Assembly: GCA_900541935.1 (NCBI GenBank)
Contig: UQLZ01000006.1
Coordinates: forward strand, 1-64,000
Direction: 5' to 3'
Origin: an uncultured Prevotellaceae bacterium
Lineage (GTDB): Bacteria > Bacteroidota > Bacteroidia > Bacteroidales > Muribaculaceae
Length of the DNA: 64,000 bases
Below, piece by piece: positions 34,707 to 44,583 of the stretch. Positions within the stretch are counted from its first letter, which is position 1; each line of letters starts with the position of its first letter. The translations under genes and the position numbers were made by a program. The notes below the pieces were generated by a model that searched no databases, was not told where the DNA came from, and saw only the letters and a program-made list of their open reading frames with translations.

Positions 34707-35738
34707 TTATTCAATAACAACTGTATTCCAGCCGTGAACGTCCTCAACTTCACCAAGTTGGATGCCACGAAGAGTATTATAAAGTTTTGTACTGATAGGA
34801 CCCGGCTTGCCGTCCTTTGAAATAACGTATGAGCGGTCGTTTTCCGGGTCGTCGATACGCTGGATAGGACTGATAACGGCTGCTGTTCCGCAAGCACCTG
34901 CCTCTTCCAATGTTGCCAATTCCTCTTCGGCAATCTGGCGACGCTCTACCTTCATACCCAAATCTTCTGCCAACTGGATAAGACTCTTGTTAGTGATAGA
35001 AGGAAGAATAGATGTTGAAAGCGGAGTAATATATGTATTATTTTTGATACCAAAGAAGTTAGCAGCGCCACACTCGTCCATATATTTCTTTTCCTTAGCG
35101 TCAAGATAGAACTCAGCAGAATAACCTGCAACATGAGCCTCGCAACTTGCCTTCAAACTTGCAGCATAGTTGCCGCCTACCTTGTATGTACCGGTTCCGA
35201 GAGGAGCAGCACGGTCATACTTGCGAGTAATAACGTAAGGAGTTGTTGCAAAACCACCCTTAAAGTACGGTCCTACTGGAGTAACAAAGATGATAAACAA
35301 GTACTCAGCAGCAGGTTTAACGCCGACTTGGGCTGAAACGCCTATCTGAAGAGGTCTGATATATAATGATGCTCCGCTACCGTATGGCGGGATAAAGCGT
35401 TCATTTAGGCGTACTACCATCTTTACCATTTCCTCAAACTTGTCTTGCGGAATAGGTGGCATCATAATGCCCTCAGCAGAACGCTGGATTCTCTTGGCAT
35501 TTTCATCCATACGGAATACGCGAACCTTGCCGTCTTTTCCTCGGAATGCCTTCATTCCCTCAAATGCCTCTTGACCATAATGCAAGCATGTAGCAGCCAT
35601 GTGCATCGGAATTAACTCTGAAGATGTGGTTTCTATTTCTCCCCATTCTCCGTTCTTGTACACACAACGAACATTATAATCCGTTGGCATATAGCCGAAT
35701 GACAATCCAGCCCAGTCGATATTCAATGCTTCTTTCAT
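34707..35738 (-). CDS. ilvE: Branched-chain-amino-acid aminotransferase
   Basis: 343 residues, fold-type IV PLP enzyme. K186 in GTYKVGGNYAAS binds the cofactor, and YGQEAFEGMKAFRG, ECGAANFFGI and ACGTAAVISPI are the family blocks. It catalyses the last step of leucine, isoleucine and valine synthesis, and the first of their breakdown. Length and start are typical (MKEALNIDWAGLSFGYM). A -7 box lies 23 nt upstream. Confidence 0.95.
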   Translation of the reverse strand: MKEALNIDWAGLSFGYMPTDYNVRCVYKNGEWGEIETTSSELIPMHMAATCLHYGQEAFEGMKAFRGKDGKVRVFRMDENAKRIQRSAEGIMMPPIPQDKFEEMVKMVVRLNERFIPPYGSGASLYIRPLQIGVSAQVGVKPAAEYLFIIFVTPVGPYFKGGFATTPYVITRKYDRAAPLGTGTYKVGGNYAASLKASCEAHVAGYSAEFYLDAKEKKYMDECGAANFFGIKNNTYITPLSTSILPSITNKSLIQLAEDLGMKVERRQIAEEELATLEEAGACGTAAVISPIQRIDDPENDRSYVISKDGKPGPISTKLYNTLRGIQLGEVEDVHGWNTVVIE

Positions 35739-35760
35739 ATCTGTGGTTTTATATATATCA

Positions 35761-35768
35761 CAAAGGTA
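35761..35768 (-). promoter_or_regulatory. -7 box for ilvE
   Basis: Minus-strand TACCTTTG, 22 nt upstream of the start codon. No good -33 element at the usual distance. Confidence 0.5.
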
Positions 35769-35914
35769 ATGAAAACATTGAAATAAAAAAATGAAGCAAA
35801 CTTATTTTTATTAACCTAGATTTGTATTGCTTTGGCTCCGCACAAGATAGGCTACGGTTCGGAAGATAACATAAAAAATTTCCATTTTTTCTTTTATCTT
35901 CACTCACCTTGCAC

Positions 35915-35922
35915 TATCTTTG
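35915..35922 (+). promoter_or_regulatory. -7 box for the Nif3-like gene
   Basis: TATCTTTG 8 nt before the ATG at 35931, so the mRNA leader would be very short. It excludes the upstream ATG at 35832. Confidence 0.55.
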
Positions 35923-35930
35923 TACCCGAA

Positions 35931-37022
35931 ATGAGAATTCGCTGTATTTTAGACGCGATTGAATCCTTTGCACCTCGAGCCATTCAGGAAGGCTACGACA
36001 ATTCAGGAATACAGGCAGGCGATGCTGCAAAGGAATGTACGGGAGTGCTCTTGACGCTCGATATAACCGAAGAGGTTGTTAATGAAGCGATAGAGTGCAA
36101 CTATAACCTTATTATATCCCATCATCCCCTACTCTTTAACGGCATAAAGCAAATAACCCCGAGCAATCCTACGGGCAGAATACTTATCAAGGCTATTAAT
36201 GCCGGCATTTGCCTATACTCTTCACATACCGCCCTCGACAATGCCGAGTTTGGCGTTTCATACCGCATGGCGAAAAAGTTGGGAATGACGGATATCGAAG
36301 TGTTGCAACCGCAAAAGAACACATTTGCAAAAATCGCCGTTTTCACACCTACCGACTATGCAGAAAAAGTTGCTCAAAGTCTTTTCAATGCAGGAGCGGG
36401 AGAAATTGGCAACTATGACCAATGCTGCTACAAGACCGTTGGGACAGGCTCATACCGCTCTCTCGAAGGGGCAAACCCATTTATCGGCAGTGTTGGCGAA
36501 GTAAGCACCAACGAGGAAACGCGTATCGAGGTTATAATCCCAACATATAAATTGCCAAAGGCTATCGCATCAATGAGAGCCGCACACCCATACGAGGAGC
36601 CGGCTTTCGACATAATCCCATTACTTTCAGAAGACCGCCAGCACGGTTCTGGCACAGTTGGAAACATTCAAGAGACAACTCTAAAAGACTTGCTTGCACG
36701 GCTGAAAGAGATTTTCAAAGTGGGAGCAATTCGCTACTGCGGAGACGATGAGAAACCAATCAGGCGGATAGCACTTTGCGGAGGCAGCGGTGCTTTCCTT
36801 ATCGGCGAAGCAATCGGCAAAAATGCGGATATATACATCACCGGTGACATCAAATATCATGATTTTACAGGCAACTGCAACAGAATAGCACTTGCCGACA
36901 TCGGTCACTACGAAAGCGAGCAATGCTCAAAAGAAATCTTCAAGAAAATTATAACGAACCAATTCCCCGAGATTGCCGTTAAAGATGCAGACTCGGACAT
37001 AAATACGATTAAATACATTTAG
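35931..37022 (+). CDS. Nif3-like dinuclear-metal hexameric protein
   Basis: 363 residues. The metal ligands of the family appear in ISHHPLLFNG (residue ~62) and, after the Nif3-specific insert (about 130-235), in the C-terminal ADIGHYESEQ. It is a widely conserved YbgI/Nif3 protein of uncertain function; relatives were proposed as GTP cyclohydrolase 1 type 2. The central insert is the PII-like domain common in Gram-positive and Bacteroidetes members. The zinc-ribbon gene follows 3 nt after its stop, a common pairing in Bacteroidetes. Confidence 0.88.
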   Translation: MRIRCILDAIESFAPRAIQEGYDNSGIQAGDAAKECTGVLLTLDITEEVVNEAIECNYNLIISHHPLLFNGIKQITPSNPTGRILIKAINAGICLYSSHTALDNAEFGVSYRMAKKLGMTDIEVLQPQKNTFAKIAVFTPTDYAEKVAQSLFNAGAGEIGNYDQCCYKTVGTGSYRSLEGANPFIGSVGEVSTNEETRIEVIIPTYKLPKAIASMRAAHPYEEPAFDIIPLLSEDRQHGSGTVGNIQETTLKDLLARLKEIFKVGAIRYCGDDEKPIRRIALCGGSGAFLIGEAIGKNADIYITGDIKYHDFTGNCNRIALADIGHYESEQCSKEIFKKIITNQFPEIAVKDADSDINTIKYI

Positions 37023-37025
37023 ATT

Positions 37026-37790
37026 ATGGCTACAGATAAAAAACAAGAACAGGAAATGACTGTTGAGGAGCGCCTCAAAGCAGTCTATGATTTGCAGACT
37101 CTTCTTTCTCAAATCGACAAAATCAAGACAATTCGCGGCGAATTGCCATTGGAAGTCAAAGACCTTGAAGACGAAATCGAAGGTCTTAAAACTCGTATTG
37201 TAAAATTCAAAGACGGTATTGAAGAGTTGCGTAAAAGCGTTGCAGGCAAAAAGAATGAAATTCTTGACGCAAAAGCAGCAATCAACAAATACGCTGAACA
37301 ACAAAACAACGTTAGAAACAACAAAGAATTCGACTTTCTTGCTAAGGAAATCAACTTCAAGAACCTTGAAATAGAGTTGTGCGAAAAGCGAATCCGCGAA
37401 TATACAGAGCAATCAGAGCGTATGCAAGCCGATATCGCTAAGGCTGAAGAGCAACTCGAAGACAGAAACCACATCCTCAACGAGAAAAAGAACGAACTTA
37501 ACGACATCATTTCTGAAACCAAACAAGATGAGGAGAAACTGCGCGAACAGGCTAAAGAACTTGAAAACAAAATTGAACCACGCTTGCTCAAGGCGTTCAA
37601 ACGCATCCGCTCAAACGTTCGTAACGGTTTGGGAATCGTTACTGTAGAGCGTAACGCTTGTGGCGGCTGCTTCAACCGCATCCCGGCACAACGCCAAATG
37701 GAAATCAAGATGCACAAGAAAATCATCGTTTGCGAATACTGCGGACGCATTATGATTGACCCAGAATTGGCTGGCGTTTTGGAAAGATAG
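37026..37790 (+). CDS. Coiled-coil protein with C4 zinc ribbon
   Basis: 254 residues. Residues 10-190 are a long coiled coil rich in Glu/Lys. The C-terminal region has two CxxC-type knuckles (CGGCFNRIP and CEYCGRIMIDP), a C4 zinc ribbon of the CT398/RNA-binding type. Such proteins are thought to act on nucleic acids or translation. Co-transcribed with the Nif3-like gene and followed by a terminator. A 252-residue antisense ORF opposite it is a shadow. Confidence 0.85.
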   Translation: MATDKKQEQEMTVEERLKAVYDLQTLLSQIDKIKTIRGELPLEVKDLEDEIEGLKTRIVKFKDGIEELRKSVAGKKNEILDAKAAINKYAEQQNNVRNNKEFDFLAKEINFKNLEIELCEKRIREYTEQSERMQADIAKAEEQLEDRNHILNEKKNELNDIISETKQDEEKLREQAKELENKIEPRLLKAFKRIRSNVRNGLGIVTVERNACGGCFNRIPAQRQMEIKMHKKIIVCEYCGRIMIDPELAGVLER

Positions 37791-37809
37791 GCTCTTAAAC
37801 AACATAATA

Positions 37810-37857
37810 AAAACGGTCCTGAAATTTTTATCAATTTTCGGGACCGTTTGATTTTTT
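37810..37857 (+). terminator. Terminator of the Nif3-zinc ribbon operon
   Basis: AAACGGTCC / GGACCGTTT stem with an A/T-rich inner part, followed by TTTTTT. Confidence 0.75.
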
Positions 37858-37872
37858 GCAATAACAACTTAC

Positions 37873-37903
37873 AAAAAGGAGCACCATGGTATTCGGCACT
37901 CCT
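37873..37903 (-). terminator. Terminator of the fimbria operon
   Basis: Minus-strand AGGAGTGCC...GGTGCTCCT hairpin followed by TTTTT, 28 nt beyond the stop of the last fimbria gene. Confidence 0.6.
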
Positions 37904-37930
37904 CCATAAAAAATGATTCTGGACTAAAAA

Positions 37931-40900
37931 TTATTCTATAACACATCTGACAAAGCAAGCATCAGAGAAGAAACATGACGGATTATTCTGATATGTTCCA
38001 ACAATATTCGCACTTCTCATAACTTCCAAACCGAATGTAAAATAGTTCATATCAAAACCTATTGTGCCGTCCTGCAGTGTCTGCAAACCTGACATATTAG
38101 GATCCGGCACCCTGTTTCTTGACCAATAAACAGCACCAGGCGATTCGAATAAATTGTAAAGCATAGGCAGGTTTTCAGCAGTTGCCTTTGGCATTTCATA
38201 GTGTCTCTGAGCATACTTCAAATGGGCACCAAAAGTAAACCATTTTGCATATTCATTTGGGTACGCAGTTTTGTCACTGTTACAGTCAAATGCAATTCTT
38301 CTGCCAAAGCCTGTAGTTCCAATCGGGAAAAACAGTTGTGTACCATCTGAATAGTCATAAACAAATGTACCTCTCATTCCCTTTTGGTCTCCAGGTCGGA
38401 GATATTGCTGTGCATTTTCAGTAACAAGTTGCGTTTCAGAGCACTCGTCACCATATAAAATGCCATACTCTCTATCAAAATTTGCAAGAGTCTTCCAATG
38501 CTCTTCCTTAGCAACTTTCATTGTAGCAAATCCCTCATCTGCCTTACGCTTGCTACCAATATTATTCCAAGTCTTAGAAGATCCGTTTGCCAAGTCAAAA
38601 CTTCTTGACCAGTCGCCAATATATTCAGCATATTGAACTTGATAAGGATCAGCCTTTACTTTCGCTTCATCATAGTTACTATTCAATTTAAAAGTAGAGC
38701 AATATGCCATATTTTTCGTGCCTGGATGATAGAAGCCGTAGCCACTCTTGAGATTATTTTCCGCAAGGATAGCATCATCTTCATTACCATACTTAAACAT
38801 AGAACCCTCCATAGTAGGAGTATCAACCATCTTATCCTTAGAATACTGGTTTCCTACCAGCCAAGAGAAATTACTTCCCCTAAACCGCGTTGGTGCATAA
38901 CCTTGTCTTACGAATATCGTATGCTCACAGTTATTATCATGATAATATACATGTATCATACCATATCTTACCTGGTCTGAAGCAATTGTGCCTTTTGGTC
39001 GGTAATAAAACTGAATTGTTGAATTTACAACATCTGAAACATACCGCGAAGTCCAAGTCGTACCGTCAAGCGAAATCTCCACCCAATCCTTGCAACTGCG
39101 GTCAACGACTGCCGTCCAAGGACCAACGTAAGAAACGAGTGGCTCATAGTTTGGAGCACCTTCATATGGCTGAGTTGAAACAATAACCTTAAACGGTTTA
39201 GCCGAATTATGAGGACGCCAAACCCCATTAGGATTTTCCAATCTTTTAACCTGAATAACCTCAACTGTTTTTTCAAAATGACTACCTCTAAATGTACCAC
39301 TCACTTTAACCTGTGCCTTACGTCCATTGTGGAAAAAGAAATTATAACCAGAAAAGCCCTTGCCCAAGTCCATTGGTCGCGTCCACAATGGTATGCTATA
39401 ATCACGTGAAAAGCCATGATCATTCAATTTATAGGTTGAGACAGTTTTAGACCTAATAAACGAAGAGTTATTGTTGTCAACACCAAAGTCCTCGAAAGTA
39501 AGGAAACCATATTTTGGATCTGAGAATTTAGCACCATTCTTTCCAAGGTAAGCATATTTATGGTCGTCGGTGTACCAAGCATTTGAAACAATCTCCACTG
39601 TTACGTTTGGATTGTCTGTATCAAGGAATCCGTCTAACTTGACTGGCAAATTAACAGTCTTGTTGTTTCCGTATGAAATAAACACTCGATCAGGAATTTT
39701 TATCTGCGGAGTTTCTTGTTTATACTCAATATGCCAATCCGGATTATTAGCGTCTTTATTAAATCCTAAAGTCACTTTATAATGACAACTACGCTTAGTG
39801 TTAAAATCTGAAGTAACGTCCTGACCAAGCATAAAGCGATAGGTTATAGGTCCGTGTGAATTAGTATTCCTGTTTACATAGTACCCCTTCACCTCAATGT
39901 ATGAACCAAGAGCATTATCGTATTTTGTAAAATTGTTCTGCTCCCAACCCAATTGAGGAGTATGGTGCTTTGTTCCCTTACCCTGATTGTTTTCAAACAA
40001 GTAAAGAGCATTATCCATCTCATTGTGACCAGAGCCAAATGTGGATTTTCCTTTATGTATTGACGGCCAATCTTCCCAATTTATACTTGTTGAGTACATC
40101 ATCTTCTCACCATCCGAAATAAGTTCAGAGGTTTGCTTAGGAGAATTGCATCTGCCAATAACTGCAGTATTAGGAATATCTTTTATCTGAAGTGATTGAA
40201 AGTAGATATATACCCCCTGATTAAGTCCTGACGCGTCATAACTCACGGTAACCTTCGATACAACACGCTTCAACCATGCGTGAAGGACCAAATTCTCCTT
40301 ACCAATGGCAATTAGAGGAGCCTCCGTTCCATCAACAGCAACACCTTGAGCGTTTACCTCAAAATCGTAAGAGTTATTTATATTCGCCAAATCACCGTTT
40401 CCAGTGAAGAAACCAAACATAGCGTTATTATTTGCAACTTTCGCATCCCAGGTAACAGTCTTACTTCTTAAATTATCAACAGTTGCAATTTCTGCAGCAG
40501 TCAGTTTGAGATTGGCAACAGCAAAAATCCTATAGTAACCGAAAGGAAGAACGAATGATTTGTTATCCTTTGGCTTAGCAGTTGAGTACTTTGCTTCAGC
40601 ATACTGACCGGCTGGAGTATTCTGCTCAGAAATTATCAGTTCCGAAGGAGTATACTCCCTGCTTGTCACAAGATTATTATTTTTGTCATAGGCAAGAATT
40701 GTCAGCGACTGATAGCCATCGACTGCATTGCCTGGTGACCGAGTAAGAGAGTTTTCCAATGGCAAATATGACATTTCAAAAGACAGATCACACTCACCAT
40801 CGCCGAGGTCTCCGCCTACTGGAGCAAAATCGTCCTGACAGGAGATAGGGAGAAAGGCAAACACACTCGCCAAGAGGACATATAAAATACTTTTTTTCAT
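37931..40900 (-). CDS. Large fimbrial tip-like lipoprotein (DUF4906-like)
   Basis: 989 residues. Lipoprotein signal with C21 (FLPIS-C). Residues 30-420 resemble an Mfa/fimbrillin-type beta domain (LTRSPGNAVDGYQSLTILAYD, FGYYRIFAVANL). From about 400 on, BACON-like and other beta-sandwich repeats follow (VFISYGNNKTVNLPV, NGVWRPHNSAKPFKVIVST, WTAVVDRSCKDWVEISLDG). The C-terminal third is a sulfatase/formylglycine-like or lectin-like region with many Trp/Tyr (GMRGTFVYDYSDGTQLFFP, CFFSDACFVRCVIE). Its place at the end of an Mfa-like operon suggests a tip or adhesin. Domain calls beyond the signal are tentative. Confidence 0.65.
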   Translation of the reverse strand: MKKSILYVLLASVFAFLPISCQDDFAPVGGDLGDGECDLSFEMSYLPLENSLTRSPGNAVDGYQSLTILAYDKNNNLVTSREYTPSELIISEQNTPAGQYAEAKYSTAKPKDNKSFVLPFGYYRIFAVANLKLTAAEIATVDNLRSKTVTWDAKVANNNAMFGFFTGNGDLANINNSYDFEVNAQGVAVDGTEAPLIAIGKENLVLHAWLKRVVSKVTVSYDASGLNQGVYIYFQSLQIKDIPNTAVIGRCNSPKQTSELISDGEKMMYSTSINWEDWPSIHKGKSTFGSGHNEMDNALYLFENNQGKGTKHHTPQLGWEQNNFTKYDNALGSYIEVKGYYVNRNTNSHGPITYRFMLGQDVTSDFNTKRSCHYKVTLGFNKDANNPDWHIEYKQETPQIKIPDRVFISYGNNKTVNLPVKLDGFLDTDNPNVTVEIVSNAWYTDDHKYAYLGKNGAKFSDPKYGFLTFEDFGVDNNNSSFIRSKTVSTYKLNDHGFSRDYSIPLWTRPMDLGKGFSGYNFFFHNGRKAQVKVSGTFRGSHFEKTVEVIQVKRLENPNGVWRPHNSAKPFKVIVSTQPYEGAPNYEPLVSYVGPWTAVVDRSCKDWVEISLDGTTWTSRYVSDVVNSTIQFYYRPKGTIASDQVRYGMIHVYYHDNNCEHTIFVRQGYAPTRFRGSNFSWLVGNQYSKDKMVDTPTMEGSMFKYGNEDDAILAENNLKSGYGFYHPGTKNMAYCSTFKLNSNYDEAKVKADPYQVQYAEYIGDWSRSFDLANGSSKTWNNIGSKRKADEGFATMKVAKEEHWKTLANFDREYGILYGDECSETQLVTENAQQYLRPGDQKGMRGTFVYDYSDGTQLFFPIGTTGFGRRIAFDCNSDKTAYPNEYAKWFTFGAHLKYAQRHYEMPKATAENLPMLYNLFESPGAVYWSRNRVPDPNMSGLQTLQDGTIGFDMNYFTFGLEVMRSANIVGTYQNNPSCFFSDACFVRCVIE

Positions 40901-40915
40901 CTTAAAGTCGATTTA

Positions 40916-41974
40916 TTAGAACCCAAAACCGGGTCTGAGTTCAACAGCATTATAAGGATGGATGGAAGTACTCCATTCCACACTTTTCTGTGAAATACTA
41001 ACATTAACTACAACGTGAACATTTCTTGGCAAATCTTTCATGTTTGGGAAATATTCGGAAAAAACAGTGCCGTTCATAGTCAACGACATTTTGTAGTTTT
41101 TTGCATTGGCAGAATCGGTATATCGCCCTTCAAGCAAATAGAAAGAAGGAATTGTAACCGTTTGATTCTGCTGAACACTATACGAAAGGGTCTTTTCGAA
41201 TGTGTAATATTCATTGTTTCCAACCGTTGGAACAACATAGTTAATCAGTTCACCAGTAGTCTTGTCATACTGTGTTTCACCGGTTGTTGACCTTGGCAAA
41301 AAATATTCCTTTCTTGCCATCTTGTCCATAGTCAGTTTCGTAATGTTATAGACATCCGAACTGTTGTTCTTTATAACAAAAGTAAATTTAGAAGCAGCCC
41401 TGACAATGAACATTTCAGCAGTCAAGTCCCTGTTTGCCGGAACGTTAACCGTTCTACATTCACTCATCACCAAAGGTGTAGGCAATTCTTCGTTATTGGA
41501 ATTTAGAGTTATTAATAAGTTATTGTATTCATTTTCAGGGAATTGCTTCCCTGGTATAATAGAGTTAAAATCATAATTTATCACCTTAGCATTTCCTGCC
41601 TTTGTCGTGCGCTCATTAGCAACAAGATAAACCTTTTTTGTTTCGCCGCTAACAACCTTGAACGCCTGCTCATACATTTCAATAGGAGCATTTGTTGTGA
41701 AATCGTAAAACCTGTTATGCTCAACCGTGCCATTAGGTCGAACGATAATGAACCGTAATGTGTGCATCAGTTCGCTCGAGAGATTGTCAGTATAACCTCT
41801 CGTAACGGCTTTTTTAGCGGCGTCAGGAATCTGCGTACCCTTTGATACACCTACCGAAACAGTGAAATTAACCACATCATTCGACTGCTCTGGTTCAATA
41901 GCATTTTCACTACACCCAACAAGTGCACCGGCAAAAAGTAACGCTATAGCAACTGATTTTTTAAAAAGCATCAT
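40916..41974 (-). CDS. Minor fimbrial subunit lipoprotein
   Basis: 352 residues. Lipobox C21 (GALVG-C). A two-domain fimbrillin-like pattern follows: KKVYLVANERTT in the N-terminal part, AASKFTFVIKNNSSDVYNITKLTMDK in the middle, and a C-terminal strand PYNAVELRPGFGF. It resembles minor subunits or adaptors of Mfa/Fim fimbriae more than the major pilin. Its start overlaps the stop of the anchor gene by 4 nt, so the two are translationally coupled. Confidence 0.7.
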   Translation of the reverse strand: MMLFKKSVAIALLFAGALVGCSENAIEPEQSNDVVNFTVSVGVSKGTQIPDAAKKAVTRGYTDNLSSELMHTLRFIIVRPNGTVEHNRFYDFTTNAPIEMYEQAFKVVSGETKKVYLVANERTTKAGNAKVINYDFNSIIPGKQFPENEYNNLLITLNSNNEELPTPLVMSECRTVNVPANRDLTAEMFIVRAASKFTFVIKNNSSDVYNITKLTMDKMARKEYFLPRSTTGETQYDKTTGELINYVVPTVGNNEYYTFEKTLSYSVQQNQTVTIPSFYLLEGRYTDSANAKNYKMSLTMNGTVFSEYFPNMKDLPRNVHVVVNVSISQKSVEWSTSIHPYNAVELRPGFGF

Positions 41975-43035
41975 AATTCGGCATCATTAATACGTACGAC
42001 CCAATCATTTACGATAATATAAGCATTCACCCAACGATTGTTTGAATCAAGGAAAAATGCCATTGTCCATTCACTTTCTCTGTCAAGGAATTCCTGCTTG
42101 TCCATGCTCTCATACAGTTGGCTGCGATAAAGCATCAAGTATTTAATCAACGGAATGTTGATAACTTCTCTTTGTTTTTCAACGCTCTTGACAACAAGAC
42201 GGGCGTTAGGGTTCAAACCGTTTATACCTACAGGTTGCGCGATAAGGCGGCTTGTTGACAATTCATAGTATGCAGCAGTCACAGGGCCTGGTTGGTCAAG
42301 ACTTTCATCTTGCCAAGTGCTGTCGTCAACGATTGATTGACCCTGAGCCCATGGGAGATAAGTGACAGTACCTTTAGATATAACATCATTGTTATAGTTC
42401 AAATATGAGTTATCGTCGGTGATATAACATTCAAATTCCTTGTCGCTAATCACTTCGCCGTTCATTTGCTGGAGAACAATGCGGAAATTGTTTGTGTCCT
42501 TAATCATATAAACGGTTTTTTCCTGATAATCATAATCATTCATAACCACTTCAGCCTTGCCGTAGTAAAGCCCGTGCAACGATTTGTCCTGAACGAAATT
42601 GTTGTGGTGCATTTCTGCGCTCAAGTCTGAAATTTTCAAACCCTCGGTTCCTGCTTTGGTTTGCAAAGGATGCAGATCGAAAGACCTTTTGTCGCAAGCA
42701 AGACCTCCATAGGCGAGCAATGTGTATTTGCCTCCCTTTAGCAAGTCAACATGCATGCGGTAGTTTTCGTTTTTCAGCACATCGCTTTTTTCTTCCAAAG
42801 TTGTAACGAAATTACCCTGTTCGTCAAAGACGAAGAGCGTTACGCAGTCAACCTTGTTATGGAAAGAGTTTGCATACTCCATGTTGTAATCATAGACGAA
42901 ACGTACTTTCAATCCGCAAGGATTGTCTGTGCCGTCATCCATAACACTGTTACAGGAGAAGCAACCGAGAGTTACTATCAAGGCAACAACTGCCTTGATA
43001 GTATTCATCGGTGATATCAGACTTTTCAGTCTCAT
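41971..43035 (-). CDS. Mfa2/FimB-like fimbrial anchor lipoprotein
   Basis: 354 residues. Signal with LGC25FSC28, either Cys being the possible lipid site. FimB/Mfa2 family features: VRFVYDYNMEYANSFHNKVDCVTLFVFD near residue 45, LLAYGGL, and VYMIKDTNNFRIVLQQ. The C-terminus (WVVRINDAEL) resembles that of the major fimbrillin (WAVRINNIEF). The anchor tethers the fibre to the outer membrane and limits its length. It follows the major fimbrillin by 12 nt. Start could be M10 (MNTIKAVVAL). Confidence 0.78.
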   Translation of the reverse strand: MRLKSLISPMNTIKAVVALIVTLGCFSCNSVMDDGTDNPCGLKVRFVYDYNMEYANSFHNKVDCVTLFVFDEQGNFVTTLEEKSDVLKNENYRMHVDLLKGGKYTLLAYGGLACDKRSFDLHPLQTKAGTEGLKISDLSAEMHHNNFVQDKSLHGLYYGKAEVVMNDYDYQEKTVYMIKDTNNFRIVLQQMNGEVISDKEFECYITDDNSYLNYNNDVISKGTVTYLPWAQGQSIVDDSTWQDESLDQPGPVTAAYYELSTSRLIAQPVGINGLNPNARLVVKSVEKQREVINIPLIKYLMLYRSQLYESMDKQEFLDRESEWTMAFFLDSNNRWVNAYIIVNDWVVRINDAEL

Positions 43036-43047
43036 AAATAATTACTA

Positions 43048-44550
43048 TTAGAATTCAATATTATTAATACGAACAGCCCATGGCAATACCTTAACGACAA
43101 CTTTACAGAAGTATTCGTTAGTTTCGTCTGGAATTTCCGGAGTAGGAGGTGTATCGGTAGGAACACCGTACTTCATGATTTCAGTAACTTTAAGTTTATA
43201 AACGTTGTTACGGACAACAGCAAACTCCATAGTACCCATTTCACGGTTGTTACCATTATCGTTGTGGCGGTTCCAATAATAGTACAAGCATTCATAAGCA
43301 CCAGCAGCAGTTGGCTTATAAGCATAGAAACCAGCATCCTTCTTAGCCTGATCAGTATTTCCACCAGCAACGGCTTTATTGATAGCAGCCTTCAAAGCGT
43401 ATGCATCTGCATTGGCAGCAGCATTGGCTGTTGCCTCAACATTAGCCCAAGAACCGTAGCAAACATTGTTGAACACATAGATAGTTTCCTTAGCAGCCAT
43501 AGCATCCTTTACTGTTTGTGGAGCAGTTTCTGCCACTGTCAAAGTTGCCTTGAAAACAACCCCTGTAGAAATACCGTTAACCTGGTTCTCAACTGGTGCA
43601 GGAATTGCATTTTCTGTTGCGTATGTCCAAACATTGTAATCTCCAGCATAATTATCTGCTGTGCTTAAAGAAGCAAGGCTTGTCCAAGCATAGCCTGCCG
43701 TATTTGCCAACGGATACAAGAATGTAGGAAGAGTTGTTTGCCAATTTGCCTTAGCAGCAGCGTCGAAGTCAACTACATAATTGTTTTGTGTTTCCTTGCC
43801 ACCACGAACTGCACCTGCTGCTTTACCGTCTGCAGAAACGCGTTTCCACATGTAGAAGTCGTTGCTCATATTTACCATTGCAACGTCTGTCAATTGGATG
43901 TTAAGAACGTTGTCAAGAGAACCATATCTGTTTTCAGCCTTTGCCGCTGCATAGTCAAAACGAGCAACAGCACGTTCTACGTTGTACATACCGATATTCA
44001 ATGGATTAGTCTTAACATTGTAAGGACGAAGGTCTGACGGCAATGTGTATGTAATTTCAGCATCCGTATCAGCATTTGTCATCAAGAAATTATTTGCTTT
44101 TGCAATAGTTGTTGTCAAATCTCCAGAAGCCAAGGTTCCGTAAGTTGCATCTGGATTGATTGTTGCTTGTGTAGGGCCATTGCATACTACATATACTTTA
44201 TATACAGTACCTCCTACCAAATCTGTTGAATTGAAAGAAGCGACATAAACGTCAGTCTGTGCCTTTGACACCTCAGTTGCAAATGCCAATTCCCCGTTGT
44301 CATTCTTCAAAACAACCTGACAAGTTGTTATTGCATTTTCTGCATCAGCACCAACTTCTACATCAGGTGTTGCATCTGATGTTCCGTCTCCTTCTGTTGC
44401 ACTTCGTGAACCATTAGCGTCAACCTTAAATGTAACGTAAACCTGTTCACCATCAAAACCCTGTGTTTTACCTGGTTCTTCACCATCATTGCAGCTTGCA
44501 AAACCTGCCATTAAGGCAGCTCCAAGGAAATAATTAAAATACTTTCTCAT
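43048..44550 (-). CDS. Mfa1-like major fimbrillin
   Basis: 500 residues. Lipoprotein signal with C20 (AGFAS-C). Two beta domains typical of type V pilins, with Ala/Asn-rich surface. Arg49 in GSRSATEG is placed where the P. gingivalis Mfa1 precursor is cut (R49-A50), which fits maturation by an arginine-specific protease. The C-terminal part (REMGTMEFAVVRNNVYKLKV, then WAVRINNIEF) matches the Mfa1 family C-terminal domain. It polymerises into the fibre shaft. Fourth... third gene of the operon, flanked by the DUF3868-like protein and the anchor. Confidence 0.82.
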   Translation of the reverse strand: MRKYFNYFLGAALMAGFASCNDGEEPGKTQGFDGEQVYVTFKVDANGSRSATEGDGTSDATPDVEVGADAENAITTCQVVLKNDNGELAFATEVSKAQTDVYVASFNSTDLVGGTVYKVYVVCNGPTQATINPDATYGTLASGDLTTTIAKANNFLMTNADTDAEITYTLPSDLRPYNVKTNPLNIGMYNVERAVARFDYAAAKAENRYGSLDNVLNIQLTDVAMVNMSNDFYMWKRVSADGKAAGAVRGGKETQNNYVVDFDAAAKANWQTTLPTFLYPLANTAGYAWTSLASLSTADNYAGDYNVWTYATENAIPAPVENQVNGISTGVVFKATLTVAETAPQTVKDAMAAKETIYVFNNVCYGSWANVEATANAAANADAYALKAAINKAVAGGNTDQAKKDAGFYAYKPTAAGAYECLYYYWNRHNDNGNNREMGTMEFAVVRNNVYKLKVTEIMKYGVPTDTPPTPEIPDETNEYFCKVVVKVLPWAVRINNIEF

Positions 44551-44583
44551 AGTAATGAAATTAAATGTTAGTTTGTAAATTTT

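Noticed and set aside
37109..37867. 252-residue Ser/Leu-rich ORF opposite the zinc-ribbon gene
   Set aside because: Mirror of a coiled-coil gene; crosses the terminator; no family features.
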